DNA of 64,000 nt, taken from contig CAWARK010000016.1 in assembly GCA_963784415.1 (NCBI GenBank), positions 62,001 through 126,000 on the forward strand. The letters are read 5' to 3'. The notes below the pieces were generated by a model. The model made no database searches. It was not told the origin of the DNA and worked only from the letters and a program-made list of their open reading frames with translations. The position numbers and the translations under genes are program-made. Shown piece after piece: positions 19,180-27,240 of the stretch. Source of the DNA: UBA7672 sp963784415. GTDB lineage: Bacteria > Pseudomonadota > Alphaproteobacteria > Caulobacterales > Hyphomonadaceae. Position 1 is the stretch's first letter; the number at the start of each line of letters is the position of its first letter.

Positions 19180-19369
19180 CAGGTCACCCTCGTCCGTCGC
19201 TCACCTGCCGCCCCGGCCTCGCAACCATTCGCGGGGTCGCGGCCGAGGTCAACGACAAGTTGAGCGTTACGCACGAACTGCGACGCATTTGTCGGGATGC
19301 CTGGAATGAAACCAGTGCTGGGATGAGACCAGGGAACGCCTGAAGCGACGCCCCTGAGACAGCAAGCGG

Positions 19370-19537
19370 CTAGTTCAGCCGCAGCTCGGCAATTTCGTCT
19401 TTTATTCGAAGTTTCTTCCGCTTGAGCTCGTGAATTCGCACTTCGTCGCCGGCAGGATGTTTCAGCTCTGCGTCAATCGCGGCCTCCAGCCGCTTGTGAC
19501 GCTCGCTCAACTCCTTGATGCGTGATTCCAGGCTCAT
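19370..19537 (-). CDS. DUF465 (YdcH-like) protein A
   Basis: A 55-residue protein: MSLESRIKELSERHKRLEAA, then DEVRIHELKRKKLRIKDEIAEL. One long amphipathic helix hairpin with the LKRKKLRIKDEI signature of DUF465. ATG 19537 is the natural start; the open frame upstream has unlikely composition. Function unknown. A second DUF465 gene lies 450 bases away in the opposite direction. Confidence 0.85.
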   Translation of the reverse strand: MSLESRIKELSERHKRLEAAIDAELKHPAGDEVRIHELKRKKLRIKDEIAELRLN

Positions 19538-19982
19538 CGAGAGGACTCTCCTTGTCTGGGCGAACCGCCAGCGTCCGTAGGACGCAAGGGGGGACGCCAT
19601 CCCCGACCGCGAGCGGAAGGGCTGCGTCCGCCACGGCCTCGACAGGAGTTTCGAGGAAACCGTTGCGGCTCGCTTTCCAGCCGCAGGGAGAGTGAAACAT
19701 GAAGAAATTCGCGCGTCACGACTTGAACGGTGCAAATTTGCGCTACGGCGAAAATTTTTCAGTTGCCATCGCAAATGCTTGCCCGGCGCCCATGCGGAAG
19801 GCGCCCCGGACCCGCAAGACCCCCCAACGGACCTTCCCGGAACAATCCGGATTTGGTATGTCCACAGAGGCGGGAGGGTGGCTGGGCGATCAAGTCCGGC
19901 AAACCGCTCTCGTATTCCAGTCCCTTGAATCGCGCGCAGAATTCCGCGTCGATTCCGGAAGTGTGCAGCGGAGGCCGATGGG
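19538..19982. other. 445-base region between the two divergent DUF465 genes
   Basis: Should hold both promoters. It contains an AT-rich stretch around 19730-19765. A 95-codon frame from ATG 19699, with GGGAG before it, runs to a TGA overlapping the TTG start of the next gene, but its third codon positions are not GC-biased and it resembles nothing I know, so I do not call it a gene. Confidence 0.4.
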
Positions 19983-20201
19983 TTGAGCGATATCGTTTTC
20001 GACCCGACCAATATCGAGGCGATGGTCGAGCAGCTCGAAGAGCTGCGCCAGCGTCACCGCGACCTCGACGTCTCGATCGAAGAGATGAAACTCGCCGGCG
20101 GCAACGACATCGGCGTGATGGGTCTCAAGCGCGAGAAGCTGCGCCTGAAAGATCGCATCATGTGGCTCTCGTCGAAGATGACGCCGGACATCATCGCCTA
20201 G
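19983..20201 (+). CDS. DUF465 (YdcH-like) protein B, TTG start
   Basis: A 72-residue protein with the DUF465 pattern: VEQLEELRQRHRDLDVSIEEM, then GVMGLKREKLRLKDRIMWLSS. The start is TTG 19983 because CGGAGG lies about 9 bases upstream and the only nearby ATG (19978) runs straight into a stop. Longer at the N-terminus than protein A (SDIVFDPTNIEAM). Paired DUF465 genes are common in alphaproteobacteria; function unknown. Confidence 0.85.
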   Translation: MSDIVFDPTNIEAMVEQLEELRQRHRDLDVSIEEMKLAGGNDIGVMGLKREKLRLKDRIMWLSSKMTPDIIA

Positions 20202-20418
20202 TGACGTCAGCGCGTGATTTCGCGCTCCAGCATCTGACCTGACCCATCACTCGCGCAGCACGCGAACCCCACGCACACTTGCCTTGCGCTGCGCGTGACA
20301 GTTTTGCATCGAAACCGCACAAAGCGCCGTATACGAACAATTCCCGGGTGTACGCGCAAGACTCGCGAACCCTGTTCGGATGATCTGCGCCGCAGAATTT
20401 CATCTCCGGGAGCTTCGC

Positions 20419-22617
20419 ATGTTCCACCGCAAACCCTCTGGTCGTCAGCTGCTGGTCTCGCTGATGTCCGCCGCCGCTACCGTCGCCCTCCTCACCGCCC
20501 CCGCCGCCGCCCAGACCACCCCCGCGGATGGCCGCCTCGATACGATCATCATCTCCGCCAACCAGCGCGAAGAGAACCTTCAGAACGTGCCGGTCTCGGC
20601 CGCGTCCCTGCCGGCCGAACAGATCGCGTCGATCTTCGCCTCGGGCGATGATGTCGTCACGCTCGCCGCCCGCGTGCCCGCGCTCTACGCTGAAAGCTCC
20701 AACGGTCGCGTCGCTCCGCGCTTCTACATCCGCGGCCTCGGCAACACCGATTTCGACCTCGCCGCCTCCCAGCCCGTCTCGATCATCATGGACGACGTGG
20801 TGATGGAAAACGTCGTGCTGAAATCGACGCCGATCTTCGACGTCGATCGCGTCGAGGTCTATCGCGGCCCGCAAGGCACGCTGTTCGGCCGCAACACCAC
20901 CGCCGGCATCGTCCGCTTCACCTCGCGCCGCCCGACCCAGGAAACCGAAGCCCGCGTGGCGGCCTCCTACGGCTCCTACGGTACGGCCACGATCGACGCT
21001 GCTGTCGGCGGCGCCCTGCTTCCGGCTTTCCCGGGCCTTCAGATCCGCGCCTCGGGCCTGTGGCAGCACCGCGACGACTGGATCGACAACACGACGATCC
21101 CGGGCGAAGAAAATCTCGGCGGCTACGATGAACAGGCTGGCCGCCTGCAGCTCGCCTTCAAGCCGAACGACGCGCTCGACGTGCTGCTCAACGTCCACGG
21201 CCGCAGCCTCGACGGCACCGCCGCCGTCTTCCGCGCCAACGTGCTGACCGCCGGCTCGAACAAGCTCAACGCCAACTACGATCGCGACACGGTCACCTAC
21301 AACCAGGGCGGCGGTAACCCGCAGTCCTACGAGGGCTGGGGCACGTCGGCCAACATCGCCTACGACTTCGGCGACGTGGTGCTGACCTCGATCACGGCCT
21401 ACGAGACCACCAAAGGCTCCAGCCGTGGCGACATCGATGGCGGCGTTGCCGGCGTCGGCCCGGGCTTCATCCCGTTCGATAGCGACACGCAGGACTCGAT
21501 CGACGATCTCGACCAGACGACGCAGGAATTCCGCCTCGCCAGCGACACCGGCGGCGCGCTCTCCTGGCAGACCGGCGCGTACTTCTTCGACGCCGACTTC
21601 ACCGTCACCACCGTCGGCCCGTTCGGCTTCCCGCCCTCGACCACTGTCGAACACTCCAACAAGTCATGGGCTGTGTTCGGCCAGGCAACCTACGCCGTCA
21701 GCGACGCCCTGAGCCTCACCGGCGGCCTGCGCTACACGGATGACGAAAAGGACTTCGCCGTCCCCGCCGCGCCTGCCAACAACATCTCGATCTCCGACAG
21801 CCATGTCAGCTGGGATGTCAGCGCGATGTACGCCCTGAACGACGACATGTCGGTCTATGCCCGCATCGCCGACGGCTTCCGTGGCCCCTCGATCCAGGGC
21901 CGCAACGTCGCCTTCTTCGCACCGCCCTCGGCTGCGCAGTCGGAAACGGTCATCTCCTACGAGGCCGGCTTCAAGTCGACCCTGCTCGACGACACGCTGC
22001 GCTTCAACGCTGCCGCCTACACCTATGAAGTCTCGGACATCCAGCTCACCGCCGTTGGCGGCGCCGGCAACCTTGTCCAGCTCATCAACGCCGACAAGGG
22101 CAAGGCATGGGGCCTCGAGGTCGACGCCGAATGGGCGCCGATCGACAACCTCGTCTTCACCGGCGGCTTCTCCTATGTCGACACCGAGATCGACGATCCG
22201 GGCCTCGCGGTCGGCGTCTGCGCCCAGTGCACCGTCACCGATCCGGTCAACGGCCTCGGCCAGGCGCTGATCGACGGCAACCCGTTCCCGAACGCGCCGG
22301 AGACCATCGGCAACTTCACGGCGCGCTATGCGATCCCGTTCGGCGCCGATGGCGAACTCTTCGCTTTCACCGACTGGTCCTATCAGGGCAAGACCAACCT
22401 CTTCCTCTACGAGTCGCGTGAATTCAACACCGACAACCAGATCGAGGGCGGCCTGAAATTCGGCTGGGCCAAGACCGATGGCTCGCTCGAAGTCGCAGCC
22501 TTCGCCCGCAACATCACGGACGAAGACAACATCAAGGGCGGCATCGACTTCAACAACAACACCGCCTTCGTCAACGAGCCCCGCATCATCGGCGTCTCGC
22601 TGAAGCTCGGTAACTAG
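20419..22617 (+). CDS. TonB-dependent outer-membrane receptor
   Basis: A 732-residue precursor. Signal peptide MFHRKPSGRQLLVSLMSAAA to about residue 34 (AAAQ), then a TonB-box-like region (DGRLDTIIISANQREENLQNVPVSA) and plug domain with FYIRGLGNTDFDL and VEVYRGPQGTLFGRNTTAG; the rest alternates short beta strands and ends with a C-terminal aromatic-poor strand RIIGVSLKLGN. The plug sequence is of the IROMP/sphingomonad type with NVPVS; substrate (siderophore, sugar or other) cannot be told and no dedicated partner gene adjoins. ATG 20419 follows CGGGAG and begins a good signal peptide. A terminator follows. Confidence 0.9.
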   Translation: MFHRKPSGRQLLVSLMSAAATVALLTAPAAAQTTPADGRLDTIIISANQREENLQNVPVSAASLPAEQIASIFASGDDVVTLAARVPALYAESSNGRVAPRFYIRGLGNTDFDLAASQPVSIIMDDVVMENVVLKSTPIFDVDRVEVYRGPQGTLFGRNTTAGIVRFTSRRPTQETEARVAASYGSYGTATIDAAVGGALLPAFPGLQIRASGLWQHRDDWIDNTTIPGEENLGGYDEQAGRLQLAFKPNDALDVLLNVHGRSLDGTAAVFRANVLTAGSNKLNANYDRDTVTYNQGGGNPQSYEGWGTSANIAYDFGDVVLTSITAYETTKGSSRGDIDGGVAGVGPGFIPFDSDTQDSIDDLDQTTQEFRLASDTGGALSWQTGAYFFDADFTVTTVGPFGFPPSTTVEHSNKSWAVFGQATYAVSDALSLTGGLRYTDDEKDFAVPAAPANNISISDSHVSWDVSAMYALNDDMSVYARIADGFRGPSIQGRNVAFFAPPSAAQSETVISYEAGFKSTLLDDTLRFNAAAYTYEVSDIQLTAVGGAGNLVQLINADKGKAWGLEVDAEWAPIDNLVFTGGFSYVDTEIDDPGLAVGVCAQCTVTDPVNGLGQALIDGNPFPNAPETIGNFTARYAIPFGADGELFAFTDWSYQGKTNLFLYESREFNTDNQIEGGLKFGWAKTDGSLEVAAFARNITDEDNIKGGIDFNNNTAFVNEPRIIGVSLKLGN

Positions 22618-22640
22618 GACTACCTCACTGCCGTCAGGAC

Positions 22641-22680
22641 AAGGCCGCTCCGGGTGTTGACCGGGGCGGCCTTTTTCTTT
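22641..22680 (+). terminator. TonB receptor gene terminator
   Basis: GGCCGCTCCGG (22643-22653) pairs with CCGGGGCGGCC (22661-22671) with one G-U/mismatch position, followed by TTTTTC. It begins 25 bases after the stop codon. Confidence 0.85.
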
Positions 22681-22690
22681 GGTGCGGCCG

Positions 22691-22811
22691 CGCTCGTCCT
22701 TGGACGGACGGCGCTACGCGCCTGCTCAGGATGAGCACTTGGGGCGCACCACCAAATTGGCGCTCATGCTGAGCAGGTCCGCAAAGCGGACCGTCCGTCG
22801 AAGCACGAGCG
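22691..22811. repeat. nested palindromic intergenic repeat, copy 2
   Basis: Outer arms CGCTCGTCCTTGGACGGAC... (22691-22711) and its near complement (22791-22811) match at 19 of 21 positions; inner arms CCTGCTCAGGATGAGC (22721-22736) and GCTCATGCTGAGCAGG (22762-22777) match at 15 of 16. Same architecture and partly the same sequence (CTCGTCCTT, CTCAGGATGAG) as 7094-7224. Confidence 0.8.
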
Positions 22812-22826
22812 CTGGCTCACCAGCCC

Positions 22827-23126
22827 TCAAACCACCCGCGTCGACGCCACGTCGTGGATCTCGACGCCCGTCGAACTCACCGCCAGCTTGCGCAGCATCG
22901 CCGCCGTCTCCTGACTGTAGGGCATCGCGAAATGTTCCTTCACAGCCGCCATGTCGCGCCAGCGCTCGACGAAGGTGAACGTGCCCGGCGCCATCTGGTC
23001 CTCGAACACGCCATGGCTGATGCAGCCCGGCTCTTCGCGCGACAGCGCAACATGATGCGTCGCCGCCTTCAGGAACGCGTCCCGGTTCTCGTCCGCCACC
23101 ACGACCGTGCCCGTAATCAGGATCAT
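22827..23126 (-). CDS. antibiotic-biosynthesis-monooxygenase (ABM) domain protein
   Basis: A 99-residue protein of the ABM/YgiN dimeric ferredoxin-like fold: MILITGTVVVADENRDAFLKAA, LSREEPGCISHGVFEDQ, FTFVERWRDMAAVKEHFAMP. Such proteins act on quinones or remain uncharacterised. ATG 23126 gives the standard N-terminus; the frame is open further upstream without a better start. Divergent from a TetR gene with palindromic operators in between, so it is a likely target of that repressor. Confidence 0.85.
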   Translation of the reverse strand: MILITGTVVVADENRDAFLKAATHHVALSREEPGCISHGVFEDQMAPGTFTFVERWRDMAAVKEHFAMPYSQETAAMLRKLAVSSTGVEIHDVASTRVV

Positions 23127-23161
23127 CACTTGCCCTCCGACACGGCCCGAAACCGGACCGC

Positions 23162-23216
23162 TTGACAATTTAGAGTCTTTACTCTACTTCACGAATTAGA
23201 GCAGAAACTCTAATTC
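23162..23216. promoter_or_regulatory. TetR operator/promoter with two palindromes
   Basis: TTGACA at 23162-23167 is a good -35 for the tetR direction. Palindrome 1 is TAGAGT (23171-23176)/ACTCTA (23181-23186). Palindrome 2 is GAATTAGAG (23193-23201)/CTCTAATTC (23208-23216), perfect. Both share the TTAGAG half-site. The gap lies between divergent ABM and TetR genes. Confidence 0.7.
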
Positions 23217-23229
23217 GGACGCCCCGGCC

Positions 23230-23836
23230 ATGGCTGACGTCAAGACCGACACCAAATCCCGCATCCTCGACACGGCGCTCGCGCTGTTCAACGAACGCGG
23301 GACCGCCAATGTCACGACCAACCATATCGCCGAGGCGCTCAACATGAGCCCCGGCAATCTCTACTACCATTTCCGCAACAAGGCCGAGATCGTGCGCGAG
23401 CTTTTCGCGCGCATCATGCAGGCCTGGGCGGAAAACTACGCCCTCCCCGCCGGCAAACCTCCCACCTTCAAGACGATGGACGCCATGGCCGCAGGCAATT
23501 TCGAGATCCAGTGGCGCTATCGCTTCTTCTTTCGCGACCTGACCCTGCTGCTCGGCGCCGATCCCGAACTCGCCGAGCTCTATCGCGGCAATCGCGAGGC
23601 CGGCATGGCCAACACCATCGCCCTGCTGCAGCAACTTCATCGCCTCCGGCCTGATGCATCCCGCCGACAAGCGCACGCTCGACGAGATCAGCCAGCTGCT
23701 CTGGCTTGTCGGCGATCTCTGGCTCGTCTTCCGTGAGGCCGGTGGCAGCGCCCCTTCGAAAACCGACATGGATCTTGGTGTCCGCCTTTTCCGCAGAATT
23801 CTTGCGCCTCACATGATCAAGGACAATTCGAAATGA
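23230..23836 (+). CDS. TetR/AcrR-family regulator (frameshifted)
   Basis: About 201 residues. N-terminal helix-turn-helix: SRILDTALALFNERGTANVTTNHIAEALNMSPGNLYYHFRNKAEIV (residues 9-55), followed by a helical ligand-binding domain. Frame 1 breaks after ALLQQ (about 23638) and frame 2 resumes with FIASGLMHPADKRTLDEISQLLWLVGDLWLVF: one extra base. It probably represses itself and the divergent ABM gene via the palindromes upstream. Its stop overlaps the next start as ATGA, so the DUF4386 gene is in the same operon. Confidence 0.85.
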
Positions 23837-24551
23837 CGTCCGCCGCCCCAGCCCGCATTCCCGCCGGCTTCCTCCTCATCGCCGTCCCGCTCGTCTTCAC
23901 CGCCGGCTTCACCGGCCTGCAGATGACGTTCGATTATCCCGACATCCTCCGCCACCCCGCCGGCGAAGTCCTCACGCGCTTTGCGTCTGCTGGCTGGGAT
24001 CTCCACGCCTACTGGTATGCGATGATGGCGGCCGCTCTCGGCATGATCCCCGCGTCAGTGCTCGCAGCCCTGCACTTCTGGCAGCGCGACAACGTCCTCG
24101 CGGCCTTGTCCGCAGCCTTCGGCGTCCTCGCCGGACTGGTGCAGGCGCTCGGCCTCATCCGCTGGGTGGTTCTCGTCCCCGGCCTTGCCTCCGCCTATGT
24201 CGCCCCCGGCGCAACGGACCTCGACAGGTCGATAGCCGTCTCGATCTTCGACGCGACAAACCTCTATCTCGGCGTCGGCGTCGGCGAGCACCTCGGCTAT
24301 CTCTTCACCGGCGTGTGGACGCTGTTGGTCGCAGCGCTGATCTTCCCGCGCTCACCGCATCCTGTCGGTCACGGGCGCAGCCCTCAGCCTCGCCGTCATG
24401 GCCGGCATGCTCGAGCCCTTCGGCGTGCCGGGCGCCGCCGCCATCAACGCCATCGGCTTCTCGCTCTGGGCGCTATGGGCTCTTCTCCTCGGCGTCGCCC
24501 TCCTCATGCGCCGCGAACACTGCCATCGCCGCCACGCCGCAGATGGCCTGA
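23833..24551 (+). CDS. DUF4386-like integral membrane protein (two frameshifts)
   Basis: About 238 residues with six or seven hydrophobic segments (FLLIAVPLVFTAGFTGLQM, WYAMMAAALGMIPASVLAAL, NVLAALSAAFGVLAGLVQAL, YLGVGVGEHLGYLFTGVWTL, and a last one around AINAIGFSLWALWALLLGV). GVGEHLGYLFTGVWTLLVA is the kind of signature seen in DUF4386. The frame changes near 24345 (IFPRS to RILSVTGAALSLAVM) and near 24515 (MRREH to AIAATPQMA), each one extra base, so that the protein ends at TGA 24551, just before a terminator. Co-transcribed with the TetR gene. Function unknown. Confidence 0.7.
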
Positions 24552-24561
24552 CCCCAAAAGC

Positions 24562-24605
24562 AAAGCGCCGCTCCCTTGCAGGAGCGGCGCTCGCCTTTTC
24601 AGTAT
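24562..24605. terminator. bidirectional terminator
   Basis: GCGCCGCTCC (24565-24574) pairs perfectly with GGAGCGGCGC (24581-24590) around CTTGCA. CGCCTTTTC follows on the plus strand and TTTGCTTTTGG on the minus strand, so it can serve the DUF4386 gene and the converging gene. Confidence 0.85.
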
Positions 24606-24614
24606 TCGAGTTGC

Positions 24615-25194
24615 TTACGACGATTGCGCCGGGGTCACCGGGGCCGTCGGTTGCGCCACGACCGGGGTCGCGGTTTCGGTCGGCATCGGAGCCGGGCCCG
24701 TGGTGCAGCAACGGATCTGCATTTCGAGGACCTTGTCGTTGAAGCGGCAGCCTTCGTCCGTCACTTCACGCAGGATCGACGGAGCGCCGGCGCTGTAGGT
24801 GTAGCGCGTCTGGACGCACGACTGCACCTTGTAGCCCGGAGCGCACTGGCCGGCTCTTCGCTTTGTTCACCGTGGTGGTGGTGCAGTTGAACGCCGCCAG
24901 CGTTTTCGCTTCGGTGGCGGCGGTCATCGCGGCGTCGGCCGAAGCCTGGGCCGAGTTGGCGCGGGCCAGCGCGCTGTCGGCGATGGTGCGGGCCTGAGCG
25001 AGGCTCATGTTGGTGTCGGCGAGCGCACGTTGCTGGCCGTCGATTTCGACATTGATCTTGCAGATATCAGTCTTGGTCTTGTCGGGCTGCGCACAGTATT
25101 GCGCGACCGTCATGTCGTCCGGAATGGCCTGGCAGGCAGACGCGCCCATTGCCATCGCCGCTGCGGCGATTGCCGCGATAATTTTCAAAGACAT
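24615..25194 (-). CDS. secreted protein with Ala-rich helical repeat, possible lipoprotein (frameshifted)
   Basis: About 192 residues, family not recognised. Signal peptide MSLKIIAAIAAAAMAMGASAC with Cys21 in a weak lipobox (ASAC). Then DMTVAQYCAQPDKTKTDICKINVEIDGQQRALAD, a heptad-like alanine helix (AQARTIADSALARANSAQAS) and, after one extra base near 24850, GYKVQSCVQTRYTYSAGAPS, KVLEMQIRCC and a Thr/Pro-rich tail. At least eight cysteines in the mature part suggest disulfides, hence periplasmic or surface location. The helical block resembles Lpp-type murein lipoproteins in character only. Confidence 0.6.
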
Positions 25195-25680
25195 TTAGTT
25201 TCTCCATCACCTGCCCGGGAACATGGCGCACGCGCGCGAGGCGGCAAGTGAAACAACCGCAAACCTTCACGCAAACAGCAGGTTGCCGCGCCTCGGCTCG
25301 CTTCGCAGGAGATACGAACGAACAGCCACACGATTACGCGCAGTTCATGCGCGATCAAATCCACCTGATTCGATTGTGATTCCGCGCATGGCGCCGCGGC
25401 GCGGCGCACGAGTCCACGTTACGAAAATTTCGGAATCGAAATGCAATTTCCTGCGAGTCCCCGGGGGGCCCGTGCGAAGTTTTTGCAGTTCGCATCACGT
25501 GCACGCGATCGATGTCGCAAACTTTCGCACCAGCCTGCTCACGGCCCCTTCTGCGACAGACGGCGACATAAGTGAACGCAAGTAGACAGCGCGCCTAACG
25601 TCCATTCATGCGCTCAGGCGTTCTCTGGTCACACGCCAACAGCGCCTCCCCGCGCTTCGGCACTGACTAGGAGAAAGACC
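25195..25680. other. 486-base gap between divergent envelope genes
   Basis: Contains promoters for the flanking divergent genes. A hairpin TGCGAA/TTCGCA is seen near 25474-25496. The 25420-25520 stretch is relatively AT-rich (GTTACGAAAATTTCGGAATC). No reading frame with normal codon use and no RNA gene recognised. Confidence 0.4.
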
Positions 25681-26037
25681 ATGAAACGCATCGCCCTCAT
25701 CACCGCCGCCCTTCTCACCGCGACAGCCCCGCTTGCAATGGCAGCGCCCGCGTTCGCCGACCAGGGCCGCGGCCACTACGAACGCAACGACCGCGACTAT
25801 CGCGATAACCATCGCGATCACCGCAACGACCGTGTCGTCGTCGTGAAGAGAAACGTCTGGCACAAAGGCGACCGCATACGCTACGACAACCGCCGCTTCC
25901 ACGAAGTGAACTACCGCGATTATCGCTACAACGCCCCGCCGCGCGGCTACCGCTATGTCCGCGACAACAACACCGGCGAAATCCTGCTCGCCGCGATTGC
26001 GACCGGCGTGATCGCTTCGATCATCCTCAACCACTAA
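25681..26037 (+). CDS. RcnB-like periplasmic protein 1
   Basis: A 118-residue precursor: signal peptide to about residue 26 (APAFA), a charged Arg/Asp/His-rich stretch (ERNDRDYRDNHRDHRNDRV), then VWHKGDRIRYDNRRFHEVNY, PPRGYRYVRDNNTGEILLAA and a hydrophobic C-terminal end (IATGVIASIIL). The W..G....Y....Y....PP.G..Y pattern is that of RcnB, which in E. coli affects nickel/cobalt retention. A metal role here is inference from the family. TAGGAG lies 10 bases before the ATG. Two paralogues are at 30616 and 48917. Confidence 0.8.
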   Translation: MKRIALITAALLTATAPLAMAAPAFADQGRGHYERNDRDYRDNHRDHRNDRVVVVKRNVWHKGDRIRYDNRRFHEVNYRDYRYNAPPRGYRYVRDNNTGEILLAAIATGVIASIILNH

Positions 26038-26082
26038 GAGGACGGATAAGGGTATCGGGCTTTGGCACTCTGCCCGCACATC

Positions 26083-26114
26083 ACCGCCCCGGAGGCAACT
26101 CCGGGGCGGTTTTG
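26083..26114 (+). terminator. terminator of RcnB-like gene 1
   Basis: ACCGCCCCGGAG (26083-26094) pairs perfectly with CTCCGGGGCGGT (26099-26110) around GCAA, followed by TTTTG. It may also stop the converging gene ending at 26120. Confidence 0.9.
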
Positions 26115-26119
26115 TCATG

Positions 26120-27127
26120 TCAGGCGAGGAGGCTCACCGCGCAATCCGTCACAGTCTCCGTCGCTGGCCGCGTCTTCAGGCCGATCACCCGCCGCGCCTT
26201 CTCCGACGAGAAGCGATGACTGCGCCGGATCAACGGCTTCAGCGTCTTCAACGCGTGCGAGAAATTCGCGCCGACATTCACCACCCAGTCCGGCAGTTCC
26301 TTCGTCGGCACCTTGTCGCCCTTCGGCCCGAGCCTGGTCTTGATGGCCGCCGCGATATCCTTCATCCACATGAAGTCGCCGCTGACGATCAACCGCTGGC
26401 CCGCAGCCCCCGGCGCCGTCATCGCGTCGACATGCGCCATGGCAAGATCGCGCACGTCGATGATGTTGAGCCCCACATTCGGTACGCGCGGCAACCGCCC
26501 ATCGATCAGCCGCTGGATGAACTGCACCGAGCCCAGCCCGTCCATCGACAGCACCGGCCCGAACACTCCGCTCGGCAGGATAGTGACGAACTCTGTCGCC
26601 CTACCCTCGCTGGTCATAAACTCCCACGACGCCTTCTCGGAGAGCGTCTTCGACAGGCGATAGTGATCGTCCTTCTGCGCCACGGGATCGCTCCAGACTG
26701 TCTCGTCGCTCACCGTGTTGACGCCCAGCTTCGTCGGCGTCGCCGCCCCGCATGACGACGTCATCACGATCCGCTTGACGCCCGCCTTCACCGAAGCCTT
26801 CAACACGCGCAACGCGCCCTCGCGCGCCGGCCGCACCAGCTCATCCGCATCCTTGGTGATCGTGCCGCCCAGGGGCGAGGCCACGTGCAGGACATAGTCG
26901 CACCCGGCCGTCGCCTCCGCCCAGCCGTCATCCTTCAGCAGATCCGCCGCCACCACCGACAGCCGCCCGCCCGCATCCACCTGCGTCGCGATCGCCGCGC
27001 GCACACTGGCTTCCTTCGACAGGCTCCGCACCGTCGTCCGCACGGCGTGGCCGCGCTTCAGCAGGTCCACGATGCACCAGCCGGCCACATAGCCCGTCCC
27101 GCCTGTCACCAGCACTGTGTTGGCCAT
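26120..27127 (-). CDS. NAD-dependent epimerase/dehydratase-type SDR (dihydroflavonol reductase-like)
   Basis: A 335-residue extended short-chain dehydrogenase. N-terminal TVLVTGGTGYVAGWCIVDLL (nucleotide motif GGTGYVAG), HVASPL after the fourth strand, active-site serine in RIVMTSSCGAAT and the YRLSK catalytic Tyr/Lys pair. The later SGVFGPVL and NIIDVRDLAMAHV are typical of the DFR/cinnamoyl-CoA reductase-like branch. Substrate unknown; likely carbonyl reduction of a small molecule. Divergent from a TetR gene with paired operators between, so probably under its control. Confidence 0.88.
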   Translation of the reverse strand: MANTVLVTGGTGYVAGWCIVDLLKRGHAVRTTVRSLSKEASVRAAIATQVDAGGRLSVVAADLLKDDGWAEATAGCDYVLHVASPLGGTITKDADELVRPAREGALRVLKASVKAGVKRIVMTSSCGAATPTKLGVNTVSDETVWSDPVAQKDDHYRLSKTLSEKASWEFMTSEGRATEFVTILPSGVFGPVLSMDGLGSVQFIQRLIDGRLPRVPNVGLNIIDVRDLAMAHVDAMTAPGAAGQRLIVSGDFMWMKDIAAAIKTRLGPKGDKVPTKELPDWVVNVGANFSHALKTLKPLIRRSHRFSSEKARRVIGLKTRPATETVTDCAVSLLA

Positions 27128-27161
27128 GTCCGCGCCCTTCCGCTTCTTGAGGCTTGCGCCT

Positions 27162-27213
27162 TATGTCTACAGTCGTATACATAGCGACACCGAATATGTC
27201 TACAAGCGTATAC
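27162..27213. promoter_or_regulatory. paired TetR operator, two 19-bp direct copies
   Basis: TATGTCTACAGTCGTATAC (27162-27180) and TATGTCTACAAGCGTATAC (27195-27213) differ at 2 of 19 positions and are 33 bases apart, three helical turns. Each is itself an imperfect inverted repeat, GTNTAC-N4-GTANAC. They lie between the divergent SDR and TetR genes. Confidence 0.8.
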
Positions 27214-27240
27214 TTGAGCCTTCCGGGAGTTTTTGACCTG

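Noticed and set aside
19699..19986. A 95-codon frame with GGGAG upstream whose stop overlaps the TTG of the DUF465 gene.
   Set aside because: Third codon positions lack the GC bias of real genes here and the sequence resembles no family; kept as intergenic.
20191..21654. A 487-codon open frame antisense to the TonB receptor.
   Set aside because: Shadow frame; low-complexity composition and no start or ribosome site.
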